From Streptococcus mitis (GTDB lineage: Bacteria; Bacillota; Bacilli; Lactobacillales; Streptococcaceae): a stretch of 64,000 nucleotides of DNA. A model generated the notes under the pieces. That model worked only from the letters and a program-made list of their open reading frames with translations, did no database searches and was not told the DNA's origin. Location: positions 120,446-184,445 of the forward strand of contig NZ_JALDTZ010000001.1 in assembly GCF_023109105.1 (NCBI RefSeq), read 5' to 3'. The translations under genes and the position numbers were made by a program. Each line of letters starts with the position of its first letter. Within the stretch, counting starts at the first letter, position 1. Positions 18,341-26,430 of this stretch are shown piece after piece.

Positions 18341-19808
18341 TCCAATTAATCATAGTGTACTTAAATTGTCAATGGATTTCGATAATGCTTTTAAACATAA
18401 AAATATAGAGGAAATCTATAGACTAATAGAATTTGGAAAAAATATGGAAAATACTATTGATGATATTTCCAAAATTCAATTATTTTATTCTATTGGAACA
18501 GCATACGCTGATATATTTGAACTAAGTGATAACTTAGTTTTCAACATAGATACCGATTTTACAGTTCAACAAATTTATTACTTTAGAAAAGCTATAGAAA
18601 TTTCAAATAACGCTGATATAAATTCTGAGAACAGTAGGTTTGTTTTCCCATTATTATGTTCACTATACACCAATTACGCGAATCTATTAGATGCTTGTGG
18701 TAGAAAGCAGTTAGCTATTAAGATGTATTGTAAATGTATACAAATCAATCCAAGATTCACAATGGCTAGTGGTAACTTGGCTATTTGTCTAGATCATTAT
18801 CGTAATTTTTTGAATGATAACGAACACCTACACTTTATTAAAAAAATTAAAAATTTAATAGAAACAAGCATAACTGTTTCAGATCCAAACAGAGTTGATT
18901 ATGCAGAAAAGCGATTTATTGAACTTTACGAACAATATCTTAATTATAAAGACTTAGATGAATGCTCTTGTAAAGACATCGATTATAATCCTAATTCAAA
19001 AAAGTATCGCGAATGGTGTTGGAACAACGGGCTGTATCTTAATCCACTTAATGACTTACAAGCTGACGATATAAATAGATATGATGATAATCTTTTACTA
19101 CCAAGTTTATTATTTCAATCGGATAAATATTTAAACAAATATATTTCTATGTTTAATCAAATTAAGCAAGAATATGTTTATGCGCGTTATCTCTGTTTTA
19201 ATAGCATTGAGAGTGATTCGGTTCATTATGCTGACGAGAATGTTAGTCTTATTGATTGTCTAGACTATGTACAATACTCTGTCAGAGTTGAAGGTTTAAA
19301 AGCGGCTTTCAAAACACTATATTCATTATTAGATAAAGTTGCAATGTTTATAAATGAATATTATTCTCTAAAAATTGAGACTAGACAAGTAAGTTTTCAT
19401 TCAATTTGGAGGTCTAATAGCGATTTAAATAAATGTTTGGATAAGAACATTGGTCTGTCATCTATATTTTGGATAGCGAAAGATTTTGATAATGGTGATA
19501 ATTCTTTAACAGCTAATCCAAACTCAAAGCGATTGAAAATTATTAGAAATTATTTAGAGCATAGGTTTACTAATATAACATTAAATTTTTTTGATGGAAG
19601 TGTAGATAATAACGAAAGTAGATTATATCTAACTGAATTTGAATTGAAAGAGTGTACATTAGATTTATTAAATCTTGTAAGAGAAGTTATTTTTTCACTC
19701 AAAAATGCCATTCAAATAAGTGAAAATGAAAAACAATCTACTCTAAGCAGTGAAGTTGCTTTAATTCCGATAAATTATGAAGAAGTAGATTTGGAAGATA
19801 AATTATAG
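18327..19808 (+). CDS. TPR plus LA2681-like HEPN domain protein (putative RNase effector/sensor)
   Basis: About 493 residues. A TPR-like helical part covers ~residues 50-160 (NYANLLDACGRKQLAIKMY ... NPRFTMASGNLAI). A middle block has YREWCWNNGLYLNPLNDL, which I associate with LA2681-like HEPN proteins. The C-terminal HEPN helices carry RNYLEH (R-x4-H), the active-site motif of HEPN RNases, near residue ~410. The start is ATG 18327 or a GTG six bases earlier, both overlapping the SIR2-like stop. HEPN proteins are common toxins or RNases in defence and abortive infection. Pairing with a SIR2-like gene suggests one enzyme senses or controls the other (inference). The downstream 81-bp repeat supplies a terminator. 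Confidence 0.72.
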   Translation: MLTNNPINHSVLKLSMDFDNAFKHKNIEEIYRLIEFGKNMENTIDDISKIQLFYSIGTAYADIFELSDNLVFNIDTDFTVQQIYYFRKAIEISNNADINSENSRFVFPLLCSLYTNYANLLDACGRKQLAIKMYCKCIQINPRFTMASGNLAICLDHYRNFLNDNEHLHFIKKIKNLIETSITVSDPNRVDYAEKRFIELYEQYLNYKDLDECSCKDIDYNPNSKKYREWCWNNGLYLNPLNDLQADDINRYDDNLLLPSLLFQSDKYLNKYISMFNQIKQEYVYARYLCFNSIESDSVHYADENVSLIDCLDYVQYSVRVEGLKAAFKTLYSLLDKVAMFINEYYSLKIETRQVSFHSIWRSNSDLNKCLDKNIGLSSIFWIAKDFDNGDNSLTANPNSKRLKIIRNYLEHRFTNITLNFFDGSVDNNESRLYLTEFELKECTLDLLNLVREVIFSLKNAIQISENEKQSTLSSEVALIPINYEEVDLEDKL

Positions 19809-20133
19809 CATTGAGCATACAATTTATAGTCGTTATAAAAAGCAATAGTCTAAATTAATTTAACTAATCGACTTAACTAGAGCTAAACCATTGATAAAAC
19901 TGAATTAGAAGGATAAAGTACACTCATTAAGCAGTGTACTTTATTTTTGTTTTGTACATTATTTGTTGATTGCTTAATCAATACTACATCTCTATCAGGC
20001 AATTCAGACTCCATTTAGTCCTCTAAAACCCATGTTGAGGCAGCATCACTGCTTGTACGAGCTTAGAAAAAATGTTAACGAAAAAGCCCTGGTGTCAAGG
20101 TTTTTTTGGTATCCTCAAAAAGGTAATTTTATA
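19809..20133. other. Non-coding junction between the defence cassette and the TetR/ABC module
   Basis: About 325 bases without a gene. It holds the right 81-bp repeat with its terminator hairpin, then from 20031 a segment sharing CATGTTGAGGC and AGCTTAGAAA blocks with the structured region at 28,192-28,402. Around 20,090-20,112 a terminator-like element (AAAAGCCCTGG ... CAAGGTTTTTTT) follows. Confidence 0.5.
19884..19964 (+). repeat. 81-bp direct repeat, right copy; also terminator of the HEPN gene
   Basis: A near-identical copy of 17026-17106. Here the stem is perfect over 12 pairs (ATAAAGTACACT with AGTGTACTTTAT, 8-base loop) and is followed by TTTTTGTTTT, so it should terminate transcription of the SIR2/HEPN operon. 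Confidence 0.85.
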
Positions 20134-20163
20134 ATTGACAATTTGTCAGTAGAGTAGTATAAT
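20134..20163 (+). promoter_or_regulatory. Promoter and TetR operator in front of the first tetR gene
   Basis: A consensus -35 (TTGACA, 20135-20140), 17-base spacer and -10 (TATAAT, 20158-20163). The palindrome-like ATTGACAATTTGTCAGT (20134-20150) overlaps the -35. Its exact reverse complement stands at 20882-20898, so the regulator probably represses both its own gene and the ABC operon. Confidence 0.85.
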
Positions 20164-20183
20164 TTATAAACAGGAGGAATAAA

Positions 20184-20801
20184 ATGCGAGATGTAAAAGA
20201 TCCGGAAATTCGACGGGCTGAGATTATGGACGCTGCTATGCTCCTCTTTATGGAGAAAGGATATGCGAACACAACAACTCAGGATATAGTCGATAAGGTA
20301 AATATATCACGAGGTTTGCTATACTATCACTTTAAGAATAAAGAAGATATTCTGTATTGTCTCGTGGAACGATATTCAGAGAAATTATTGAGTGATATTC
20401 ACGTGATTGTCTATGATGATGACAAAACTGCTATTGAAAAAACAAGAGCCTTTATAGATGCCACAATAATCTCTACAGATAACGTTTCAGCGGAAGGAAC
20501 TGAGTTACAAAAGACGGTTGATCTTGAAGAAAATCGTTATATGTTAGATAAGTTATCTCATAAGCTCATTGAAAAACTGACTATATATTTTGAGAGGATA
20601 ATAAATCAAGGCATCTCAGAAAAAGTATTTTCTGTAAAATATCCATCAGAAACAGCAGAATTTCTGATGACAGCCTATGTTTTTGTTTCAAATAACATAG
20701 GTATAAAAACTTCAAAGAAAGAAACTGTCAAAGATTACTTGAATGCATTTAAGATAATGCTGGAACAAAATCTAAATACAAAAGAACTCTTTAGCAATTA
20801 A
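20184..20801 (+). CDS. TetR/AcrR-family transcriptional regulator
   Basis: A 205-residue repressor. The N-terminal helix-turn-helix (residues ~10-55) has the typical TTQDIVDKVNISRGLLYYHFKNKEDI pattern (read as TTQDIVDKVNI / SRGLLYYHFKNKEDI). The rest is an all-helical ligand-binding domain of unknown specificity. AGGAGG precedes the ATG. It probably controls the ABC transporter that follows 110 bases later, because the same 17-bp operator occurs in front of both. Confidence 0.9.
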   Translation: MRDVKDPEIRRAEIMDAAMLLFMEKGYANTTTQDIVDKVNISRGLLYYHFKNKEDILYCLVERYSEKLLSDIHVIVYDDDKTAIEKTRAFIDATIISTDNVSAEGTELQKTVDLEENRYMLDKLSHKLIEKLTIYFERIINQGISEKVFSVKYPSETAEFLMTAYVFVSNNIGIKTSKKETVKDYLNAFKIMLEQNLNTKELFSN

Positions 20802-20881
20802 AAAAAGATAGAATGTTTGTAAAGAGAACTATGTACCGATAGCTAAATCAAAACAAGCTATCGGTATTATTTCAAAATATG

Positions 20882-20898
20882 ACTGACAAATTGTCAAT
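20882..20898 (-). promoter_or_regulatory. TetR operator in front of the ABC operon (inverted copy)
   Basis: ACTGACAAATTGTCAAT is the exact reverse complement of the operator at 20134-20150, centred on TGACAAATTGTCA. It lies 12 bases before the ATG of the ATPase gene, a position where a bound repressor would block transcription or elongation. Confidence 0.82.
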
Positions 20899-20910
20899 GG
20901 AGACGAAAAT

Positions 20911-21621
20911 ATGTTAGAGATAAAGAATTTTAGTAAAAGTTATGGGGATAAGAAGGTTGTGGATAACCTGTCTATTTCAGTACAGCCTGGAGATATTTAT
21001 GGTTTTATTGGAGCAAATGGTGCGGGAAAAACATCAACGATAAAGGCAGTTGTCGGTATCCATGATTTTGAAGAAGGAAGTATAATTATCAACGGTCATT
21101 CTATTAAAGAAGAACCTGTTATTTGTAAAAAAATGATGGCGTATATCCCAGATAATCCAGATTTGTATGAACATATGACAGGACTTCAATATATTAATTT
21201 TATTGCTGACTTGTTTGAAATTCCTACAAAAATACGCAAGGAGAGAATACAAAAATACGGTGATTTATTTGATATGACTGAGCATCTTTCGGGGATTATT
21301 TCTTCATATTCACATGGAATGAAGCAACGAACAGCCATTATTTCTGCACTTGTACATTCTCCCAAACTGTTGATTTTAGATGAACCTTTTGTTGGGCTAG
21401 ATCCCAAAGCAACTTTCCTACTAAAGAAAATTATGCATGAGTGTGTTTCAGATGGAGGTGCTATTTTCTTTTCAACCCATGTATTGGATGTTGCGGAAAA
21501 ATTATGTAATAAGATTGCCATTATCAAAAATGGAAAGTTAATTGCAAGTGGCAATACGGGAGACGTCAAAGGTGATGAATCATTGGAGGCATTTTTCATG
21601 GAGGTGCAGAACAATGAGTAA
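20911..21621 (+). CDS. ABC transporter ATP-binding protein
   Basis: A 236-residue ATPase. Walker A is GANGAGKTS, the signature is YSHGMKQRTAI, Walker B is LLILDEPFVGLDP, and the H-loop is FSTHVLD. It belongs to the NatA/EcsA-like group serving large single permeases. It overlaps the permease start by 8 bases. Together with the permease it forms an exporter under control of the upstream TetR. The substrate is unknown. Confidence 0.9.
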   Translation: MLEIKNFSKSYGDKKVVDNLSISVQPGDIYGFIGANGAGKTSTIKAVVGIHDFEEGSIIINGHSIKEEPVICKKMMAYIPDNPDLYEHMTGLQYINFIADLFEIPTKIRKERIQKYGDLFDMTEHLSGIISSYSHGMKQRTAIISALVHSPKLLILDEPFVGLDPKATFLLKKIMHECVSDGGAIFFSTHVLDVAEKLCNKIAIIKNGKLIASGNTGDVKGDESLEAFFMEVQNNE

Positions 21622-23173
21622 CATTTGGATACTGCTTAAAGCGCAATTGATTAATTTCTTTCCTATTAATGAGATTAGAGATTCACGAAATAAAAAACAA
21701 AGTTCAATGGCTATTGCGAGTTTTGGCATAATAACTCTTTCCTTATTTTGCTTTGTTTATAATATAATAACAGCGAAAACATTGGTACACGTCGGACAGC
21801 AGAACTTGATTCCAGCATATATGGTCTCTGTCTCAAGTTTTTCAATATTATTTTTTACAGTATTTTATTCGAATGGCATTTTATTTGGCAGTCGAGATAT
21901 GGAAATTCTCCAATCCTTACCTGTTAAAAGTTCGTATATTATCACCAGCAAGTTTATGTTTATGTACTTATTGAATTTTTTAATAGGCTTGATATTTATG
22001 CTCCCGGGTGGAATTGTATGGAGCTTGAACGGAAGTTTAAACCTCCTACAGATTATATTGTATTTTACTTCTATAATTTTTGTCCCTTTGATTCCCATGT
22101 GTATAGCGGCATGCATGGGACTCGTTATTGTTTTCGCTTCATCTTTTTTTAAAAGAAAAAATGTTATCTCTCTTATTTTTTCATTTGCGATGCTAGGTAT
22201 AATTGGATATTTTGCATTATCAGCTTTGCAATCAGGTGATGAAAGTAGTATTGGGGTTACTCTGGCTAAGCAAATTACTAGACTGTATCCAATTTCTAGA
22301 CTATTTATGTCATACTACAATTTTCCAATGTACTATGGGATGGGATTTTATATAGTTCTTTCAATAGTCGTCTTTTATCTATTTGTCAAAATTGCTTCGT
22401 TGAAGTATGGACTACTTAATACACTTGCCAATACAAAATCAAGTTATGCTAATGACAAAGTATCTTATGAAAGAAAATCGGTATTTTTTTCCTTGTATCA
22501 AAAAGAGCTTGGACGATTTTTAAGTTCTTATATGGCAGTCTTGAATGCTGGGCTTGGAGTAATTCTTTTATGTGTCTTTAGTATATGTTTCCTTTTTAAT
22601 TCTGTAGGTCAAATAGGAAATTCTGCAGGAATTGAAAATATAAATGAGTATCTTTCAAACTTAGCTCCCGTCTTTATTGCATCTATGCTTTCACTCAGTT
22701 GTCCAGCAGCTTCATCTATATCTTTAGAAGGTAAAAATATTTGGATTTTGAAAAGTTCTCCAGTTGAAGTGAAAACGATTTTAAATGCTAAGATAGCTGT
22801 CAACCTTACACTTCATTTGATTGGATATATGATTTCTGTATCTGTATTTATGCTGAAACTTGATATGAATCCTATTCAAGTTATGAATCTAGTTATTGTT
22901 CCCATATGTTACTCCCTTTTTATAATGGTAATCGGAATTTCATTAAATAAAAAATATCCTAACTATGATTGGGACAGTGAGATGATAGTTGTCAAACAAA
23001 GTCTTCCTGTTATTGTAACTGGAATTATTAGTATGATTACGCTTATTACGCCTATTTTGCTTAATTGGTTTTTTAATCTTCCGATTATATTTGTTTTGCA
23101 AGCAGTATCAGTAATTTTACTGGCTATTTCGTTTAGAGTTTATATAAAAATGACCAAGTTAAATTTTATCTAG
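21614..23173 (+). CDS. ABC transporter permease, large multi-span type
   Basis: A 519-residue membrane protein (MSNIWILLKAQLINFF start) with roughly twelve hydrophobic stretches spread over residues ~40-515. The ATG at 21614 is chosen because it overlaps the ATPase stop (AATGAGTAA) and GGAGGTG lies 12 bases before; the longer upstream reading would begin deep inside the ATPase gene. It is the membrane half of the exporter encoded with the preceding ATPase. Its size resembles EcsB/YtrC-type permeases. The substrate is unknown. Confidence 0.82.
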   Translation: MSNIWILLKAQLINFFPINEIRDSRNKKQSSMAIASFGIITLSLFCFVYNIITAKTLVHVGQQNLIPAYMVSVSSFSILFFTVFYSNGILFGSRDMEILQSLPVKSSYIITSKFMFMYLLNFLIGLIFMLPGGIVWSLNGSLNLLQIILYFTSIIFVPLIPMCIAACMGLVIVFASSFFKRKNVISLIFSFAMLGIIGYFALSALQSGDESSIGVTLAKQITRLYPISRLFMSYYNFPMYYGMGFYIVLSIVVFYLFVKIASLKYGLLNTLANTKSSYANDKVSYERKSVFFSLYQKELGRFLSSYMAVLNAGLGVILLCVFSICFLFNSVGQIGNSAGIENINEYLSNLAPVFIASMLSLSCPAASSISLEGKNIWILKSSPVEVKTILNAKIAVNLTLHLIGYMISVSVFMLKLDMNPIQVMNLVIVPICYSLFIMVIGISLNKKYPNYDWDSEMIVVKQSLPVIVTGIISMITLITPILLNWFFNLPIIFVLQAVSVILLAISFRVYIKMTKLNFI

Positions 23174-23191
23174 TTAAAGGAGGAAAATAAG

Positions 23192-23413
23192 ATGAAAAAT
23201 AGACTGTTAAAAGATATTTTGGTTTTGTTGGGAATGATGGTCATCATAGTCATTATTTGTGGATTTCTCCCTGAGAAAGTTCCTATTCATTTCAATGCAA
23301 AAGGAGTAGCAGATATGTTTGCAAATAAATACTATCTTCTACTAGCTACAGCCATCCCTTATTCTGCATATTGGAAGTTTGTTAGGGAAAGTAATAATAA
23401 AAAGATTAAATGA
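23192..23413 (+). CDS. Small DUF1648-like membrane protein
   Basis: A 73-residue protein with a first membrane helix (residues ~9-26), the conserved stretch LPEKVPIHFNAKGVAD, then a second hydrophobic segment. This is the DUF1648 module that forms the N-terminus of SdpI-type immunity proteins (~200 residues); here only that module remains, so it may be a truncated relative. AAAGGAGG precedes the ATG. It overlaps the GntR gene by ATGA and probably belongs to the same transcript as the ABC genes. Confidence 0.65.
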   Translation: MKNRLLKDILVLLGMMVIIVIICGFLPEKVPIHFNAKGVADMFANKYYLLLATAIPYSAYWKFVRESNNKKIK

Positions 23414-23751
23414 AACACCATCTATATTTACAAATTGCATCAAAATTAAGAACGACTATTTTAAGAGGTGATTATGCACCTGAACAACAAATTCCTTCAA
23501 TAAGGAGATTAGCAGAAAACGAGAAGTGTAATCCGGCAACTGTCCAAAAAGCAATGAAAGTTCTCGAAGAACAGAATTTGGTTACTAGCTGTGGAACATT
23601 AGGATATTTTGTCATAGCAAGCGAGCAAGAAATAAAAGAGATAAGATATCAAGAATCTAACAAGCTAGTTAAAATTTTGTTTGAAAAACTTGGTGAGCTA
23701 GGCTTTTCAGAAGATGAGATTGTCAATTTATTTTTTAGAAAAGATGCTTAG
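23410..23751 (+). CDS. GntR-family regulator, short YtrA/YhcF type
   Basis: A 113-residue regulator with an N-terminal winged helix (HLYLQIASKLRTTILRGDY ... IPSIRRLAENEKCNPATVQKAMKVLEE) and a short helical tail, as in YtrA/YhcF proteins that commonly control ABC transporter operons. Its ATG overlaps the stop of the DUF1648 gene. It lies at the end of the TetR/ABC module, so the module may answer to two regulators. A strong terminator follows. Confidence 0.88.
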   Translation: MKHHLYLQIASKLRTTILRGDYAPEQQIPSIRRLAENEKCNPATVQKAMKVLEEQNLVTSCGTLGYFVIASEQEIKEIRYQESNKLVKILFEKLGELGFSEDEIVNLFFRKDA

Positions 23752-23796
23752 AAGAAGTTGAATGGAATTTTATTAGGATTATTTGTGAAAGTATAG

Positions 23797-23824
23797 AAAA
23801 GCCTTGATTTTAAGGCTTTTTTCA
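23797..23824 (+). terminator. Terminator after the GntR gene
   Basis: AAAAGCCTT (23797-23805) pairs with AAGGCTTTT (23812-23820) across a short loop and runs into a T tract. Confidence 0.88.
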
Positions 23825-23840
23825 TTTTCCAATAAAGAAC

Positions 23841-23891
23841 TTGACATTATTAGTTACTTCCACTACAATAGAATTACATACCATCAGTATG
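23841..23891 (+). promoter_or_regulatory. Promoter and operator of the second tetR gene
   Basis: -35 TTGACA (23841-23846), 17-base spacer, -10 TACAAT (23864-23869). Just downstream is the palindrome CATAC-N5-GTATG at 23877-23891. The same palindrome occurs twice before the transporter genes (24669, 24702), which points to autoregulation and coordinate repression. Confidence 0.85.
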
Positions 23892-23907
23892 ATAGAAAGG
23901 GACTAAA

Positions 23908-24543
23908 ATGGCAAGGAATAGAAACTCACATGAAACTAGAAAAAAAATACTAGAGGTCTCCAAAAATTTATTTTTAGAAAAAGGATTTGATAATACGTCA
24001 ATACAAGATATCATTGATGGCTTAGGTGGATTGACGAAAGGTGTTATCTATCATCATTTTGAGTCTAAATATGATATCCTACAAACAATCATTAGCGAAA
24101 ATAATCAAGAAATTTTAAATTATAATTGGAGAGGAAATACTGGATTAGAAAAGATACAAAATTCTTTGATGGACTCTTTCTCTAATTTTGAACACCAAAG
24201 GCTCGTTTACTCTGCTTCAATTATGCTAAGAAGTCCACGTTTGTTAGGAGAGCAGTATCTAGGTCTATTTTCTGATTTTTTACCGGAAATTAGAGAAAAA
24301 GTTTACGAAGGTGTTGAAGATGGGTCTATTAAAACAGACTATCCAGAAGAGCTAGCAGATTTAATTGTTTTGACTCTAAATATTTGGATTGGTTTTCAAA
24401 TTTCCGTTTTTTCAGTAGAGGAATTAAAGCGTAAAATGAATTTCATTAAACTTACTTTTGAAGGTCTAGGGGTACAGTTAATTTCTGATGAAATGATGGA
24501 GGTTATTTTCAACTTATTTGATCACTTAAAAAATAGTAAATAA
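23908..24543 (+). CDS. TetR/AcrR-family transcriptional regulator (second)
   Basis: A 211-residue TetR regulator. The helix-turn-helix is at residues ~12-55 (TRKKILEVSKNLFLEKGF ... TKGVIYHHFESKYDI), followed by a helical effector-binding domain. It has its own consensus promoter and operator, and GAAAGG precedes the ATG. The shared CATAC-N5-GTATG boxes upstream of the next transporter gene indicate it controls that locus. The ligand is unknown, but a drug or peptide signal would fit the efflux genes downstream. Confidence 0.9.
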   Translation: MARNRNSHETRKKILEVSKNLFLEKGFDNTSIQDIIDGLGGLTKGVIYHHFESKYDILQTIISENNQEILNYNWRGNTGLEKIQNSLMDSFSNFEHQRLVYSASIMLRSPRLLGEQYLGLFSDFLPEIREKVYEGVEDGSIKTDYPEELADLIVLTLNIWIGFQISVFSVEELKRKMNFIKLTFEGLGVQLISDEMMEVIFNLFDHLKNSK

Positions 24544-24668
24544 GTAGTCCTATGACATTCTTGTTAATACTAATTTCTATTTATGTATTATTAATTGAAT
24601 AAATTATCTTACATAATTGATAATTAAAAAATAACATACTTTAAGTGTGTTATTAAAAATCTATTATA

Positions 24669-24716
24669 CATACCACAGGTATGTTTGTTTTTTAGTATAT
24701 ACATACCGATAGTATG
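24669..24716 (+). promoter_or_regulatory. Pair of TetR operators before the transporter operon
   Basis: Two copies of CATAC-N5-GTATG, at 24669-24683 and 24702-24716. Their starts are 33 bases apart, about three helical turns, which would place two bound dimers on one DNA face. Both match the copy at the tetR promoter. Confidence 0.85.
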
Positions 24717-24814
24717 TATGGTGTAATTGTCTGAAAAATAAGCTAATTTTTAAATATTTGTTGAGATTAGTTTGAATAGTTTACTCTTTATTTACACTTT
24801 GGAGGAAAGAATCT

Positions 24815-25555
24815 ATGTTATCGCTTATTAAAATTGAATTAAATAAAATTTCTAAACCTAAATTATTTTTAGCCTGGTTGTGTACTATTTTTATAGTGTT
24901 AGGCATTACAGCAATCATTATTATGGGTTTAGGTACTGACAATAAACTAGGAGAATTCGCTGGTCAGGATTCTAATGTTATTAGAGTTACTGGTAAATGG
25001 GAAGGCTGGGCAATTGTAGCTTCATTGTTTTCATCTTTATTTACAAAAGCAGCATTTTTGATTTTCGAATCTTATTTATTATCTACGATTATCATTGATG
25101 AATTTAAACGAAGAACAATTTTTCAGTTGTTTTCTTACCCTATTTCTAAAATAAAGTTACTATGGGGAAAAATTCTTTTAGTCATCCTAATATCATTTAT
25201 TGCCCATTTTTCTGCACATTTAGTTATTCAAATATTCATTAGATTCATGGCTGTTGTAACTGAATCTAGTTGTATCCCTGTAGCTAATCAATTAATTAAC
25301 TTAGCTGGAATTACGTTTGGAACAGTACTAATAGGGTTATTACCATTTGTTTTAGGTATGATTAAGCATTCAACAGCTATAACAATGCTTACAGGACTTG
25401 GTTTAGCAGCATTACTTTCGAATGCCAGTCCAGGAAGTTTATCTAATAATATTGCTGATAACTTATTCTTTTTGATATTTGCAAGTTTCATAAGTTTAAT
25501 GATTACTTCATTTTCAATTTATAATATTTCAAGACAAGATATTAGTATCAAGTAG
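24815..25555 (+). CDS. ABC-2 type transporter permease
   Basis: A 246-residue membrane protein with about six hydrophobic segments (first at residues ~18-40, last at ~222-240) and a polar extracytoplasmic loop after the first helix (GTDNKLGEFAGQDSN). The layout is that of ABC-2/lantibiotic-protection permeases. GGAGGA precedes the ATG. Its ATPase partner is most likely the gene at 25,691, although 135 bases and an apparent short hairpin separate them. It lies downstream of the two TetR operators. Confidence 0.82.
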   Translation: MLSLIKIELNKISKPKLFLAWLCTIFIVLGITAIIIMGLGTDNKLGEFAGQDSNVIRVTGKWEGWAIVASLFSSLFTKAAFLIFESYLLSTIIIDEFKRRTIFQLFSYPISKIKLLWGKILLVILISFIAHFSAHLVIQIFIRFMAVVTESSCIPVANQLINLAGITFGTVLIGLLPFVLGMIKHSTAITMLTGLGLAALLSNASPGSLSNNIADNLFFLIFASFISLMITSFSIYNISRQDISIK

Positions 25556-25690
25556 CATAGCTGAATTTAATTGAAGGAATGTGATAATTCCTTGATGATT
25601 TCTATAAAAAAAGAGGCTGTATAAGTTGGTATTTATGCTCCAGGAGAAAAATTCTTTCATTTAAAGCTGGATATAGAAAGAGAGATAGAA

Positions 25691-26428
25691 ATGAGAAATA
25701 TTGTTGAAATAAAAGAAGTTTTTAAAACAATTGATAAAGAAGAAATTTTAAGTGGTATCAACCTTCAAATTGCTGAAGGAGAAATCTATGGTTTTTTAGG
25801 ACCGAACGGTGCTGGAAAAACAACGTTAATGAAATGTATGTTAACCTTATCAACAATTACATCAGGTAGTATTGAAATTTTTGGGAAAAATCTACAAGAA
25901 CACAGAGAAGAAATCCTAAGTCAGATTGGAAGTATTATTGAATCACCAATTTTTTATGATAATTGCACTGCAAAAGAAATTTTGGAAATTCACGCTCAAT
26001 ATATGGGGAAAAATATTATTGAATCAGATATAAAAAAAGCCTTAAGAATGGTCGGCTTAAAAAATACGACTAAAAAAGTAAAAGATTTTTCGTTAGGAAT
26101 GAGGCAAAGGCTTGGTTTAGCTCGTGCCTTTCTAACAAAACCTAAATTGTTAATTTTAGATGAGCCAATCAATGGTTTAGATCCAATAGGGATTCAAGAA
26201 ATTCGAAATCTTTTGTTGTCGCTTTCTAAGGAGCATGGAATTACTATTCTAATATCGAGTCATATATTATCGGAAATTTCACAGATAGCAGATAAAATTG
26301 GCTTTATCAAAAATGGAGAAATTGTAGAACAGGTTTCTATGAAAGAGATTAGGAGAGAGAATATTGACTTAGAAGAATATTTTATGTCACATTTTCTAAA
26401 TGAAATTAAGAATTATGAGGTAGATTAA
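25691..26428 (+). CDS. ABC transporter ATP-binding protein, BcrA/lantibiotic-protection type
   Basis: A 245-residue ATPase. Walker A is GPNGAGKTT, the signature is FSLGMRQRLGLAR, Walker B is LLILDEPINGLDP and the H-loop is SSHILSE. It resembles the ATPase at 2,977-3,885 in motif wording, so both belong to one family. The next gene starts two bases after its stop, indicating one transcript with the exporter half-transporter. Confidence 0.9.
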   Translation: MRNIVEIKEVFKTIDKEEILSGINLQIAEGEIYGFLGPNGAGKTTLMKCMLTLSTITSGSIEIFGKNLQEHREEILSQIGSIIESPIFYDNCTAKEILEIHAQYMGKNIIESDIKKALRMVGLKNTTKKVKDFSLGMRQRLGLARAFLTKPKLLILDEPINGLDPIGIQEIRNLLLSLSKEHGITILISSHILSEISQIADKIGFIKNGEIVEQVSMKEIRRENIDLEEYFMSHFLNEIKNYEVD

Positions 26429-26430
26429 GG

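Noticed and set aside
25600..25640. AAAAAAGAGGCTGTATAAG as an insertion-sequence end
   Set aside because: No inverted partner and no transposase nearby; too short to support.
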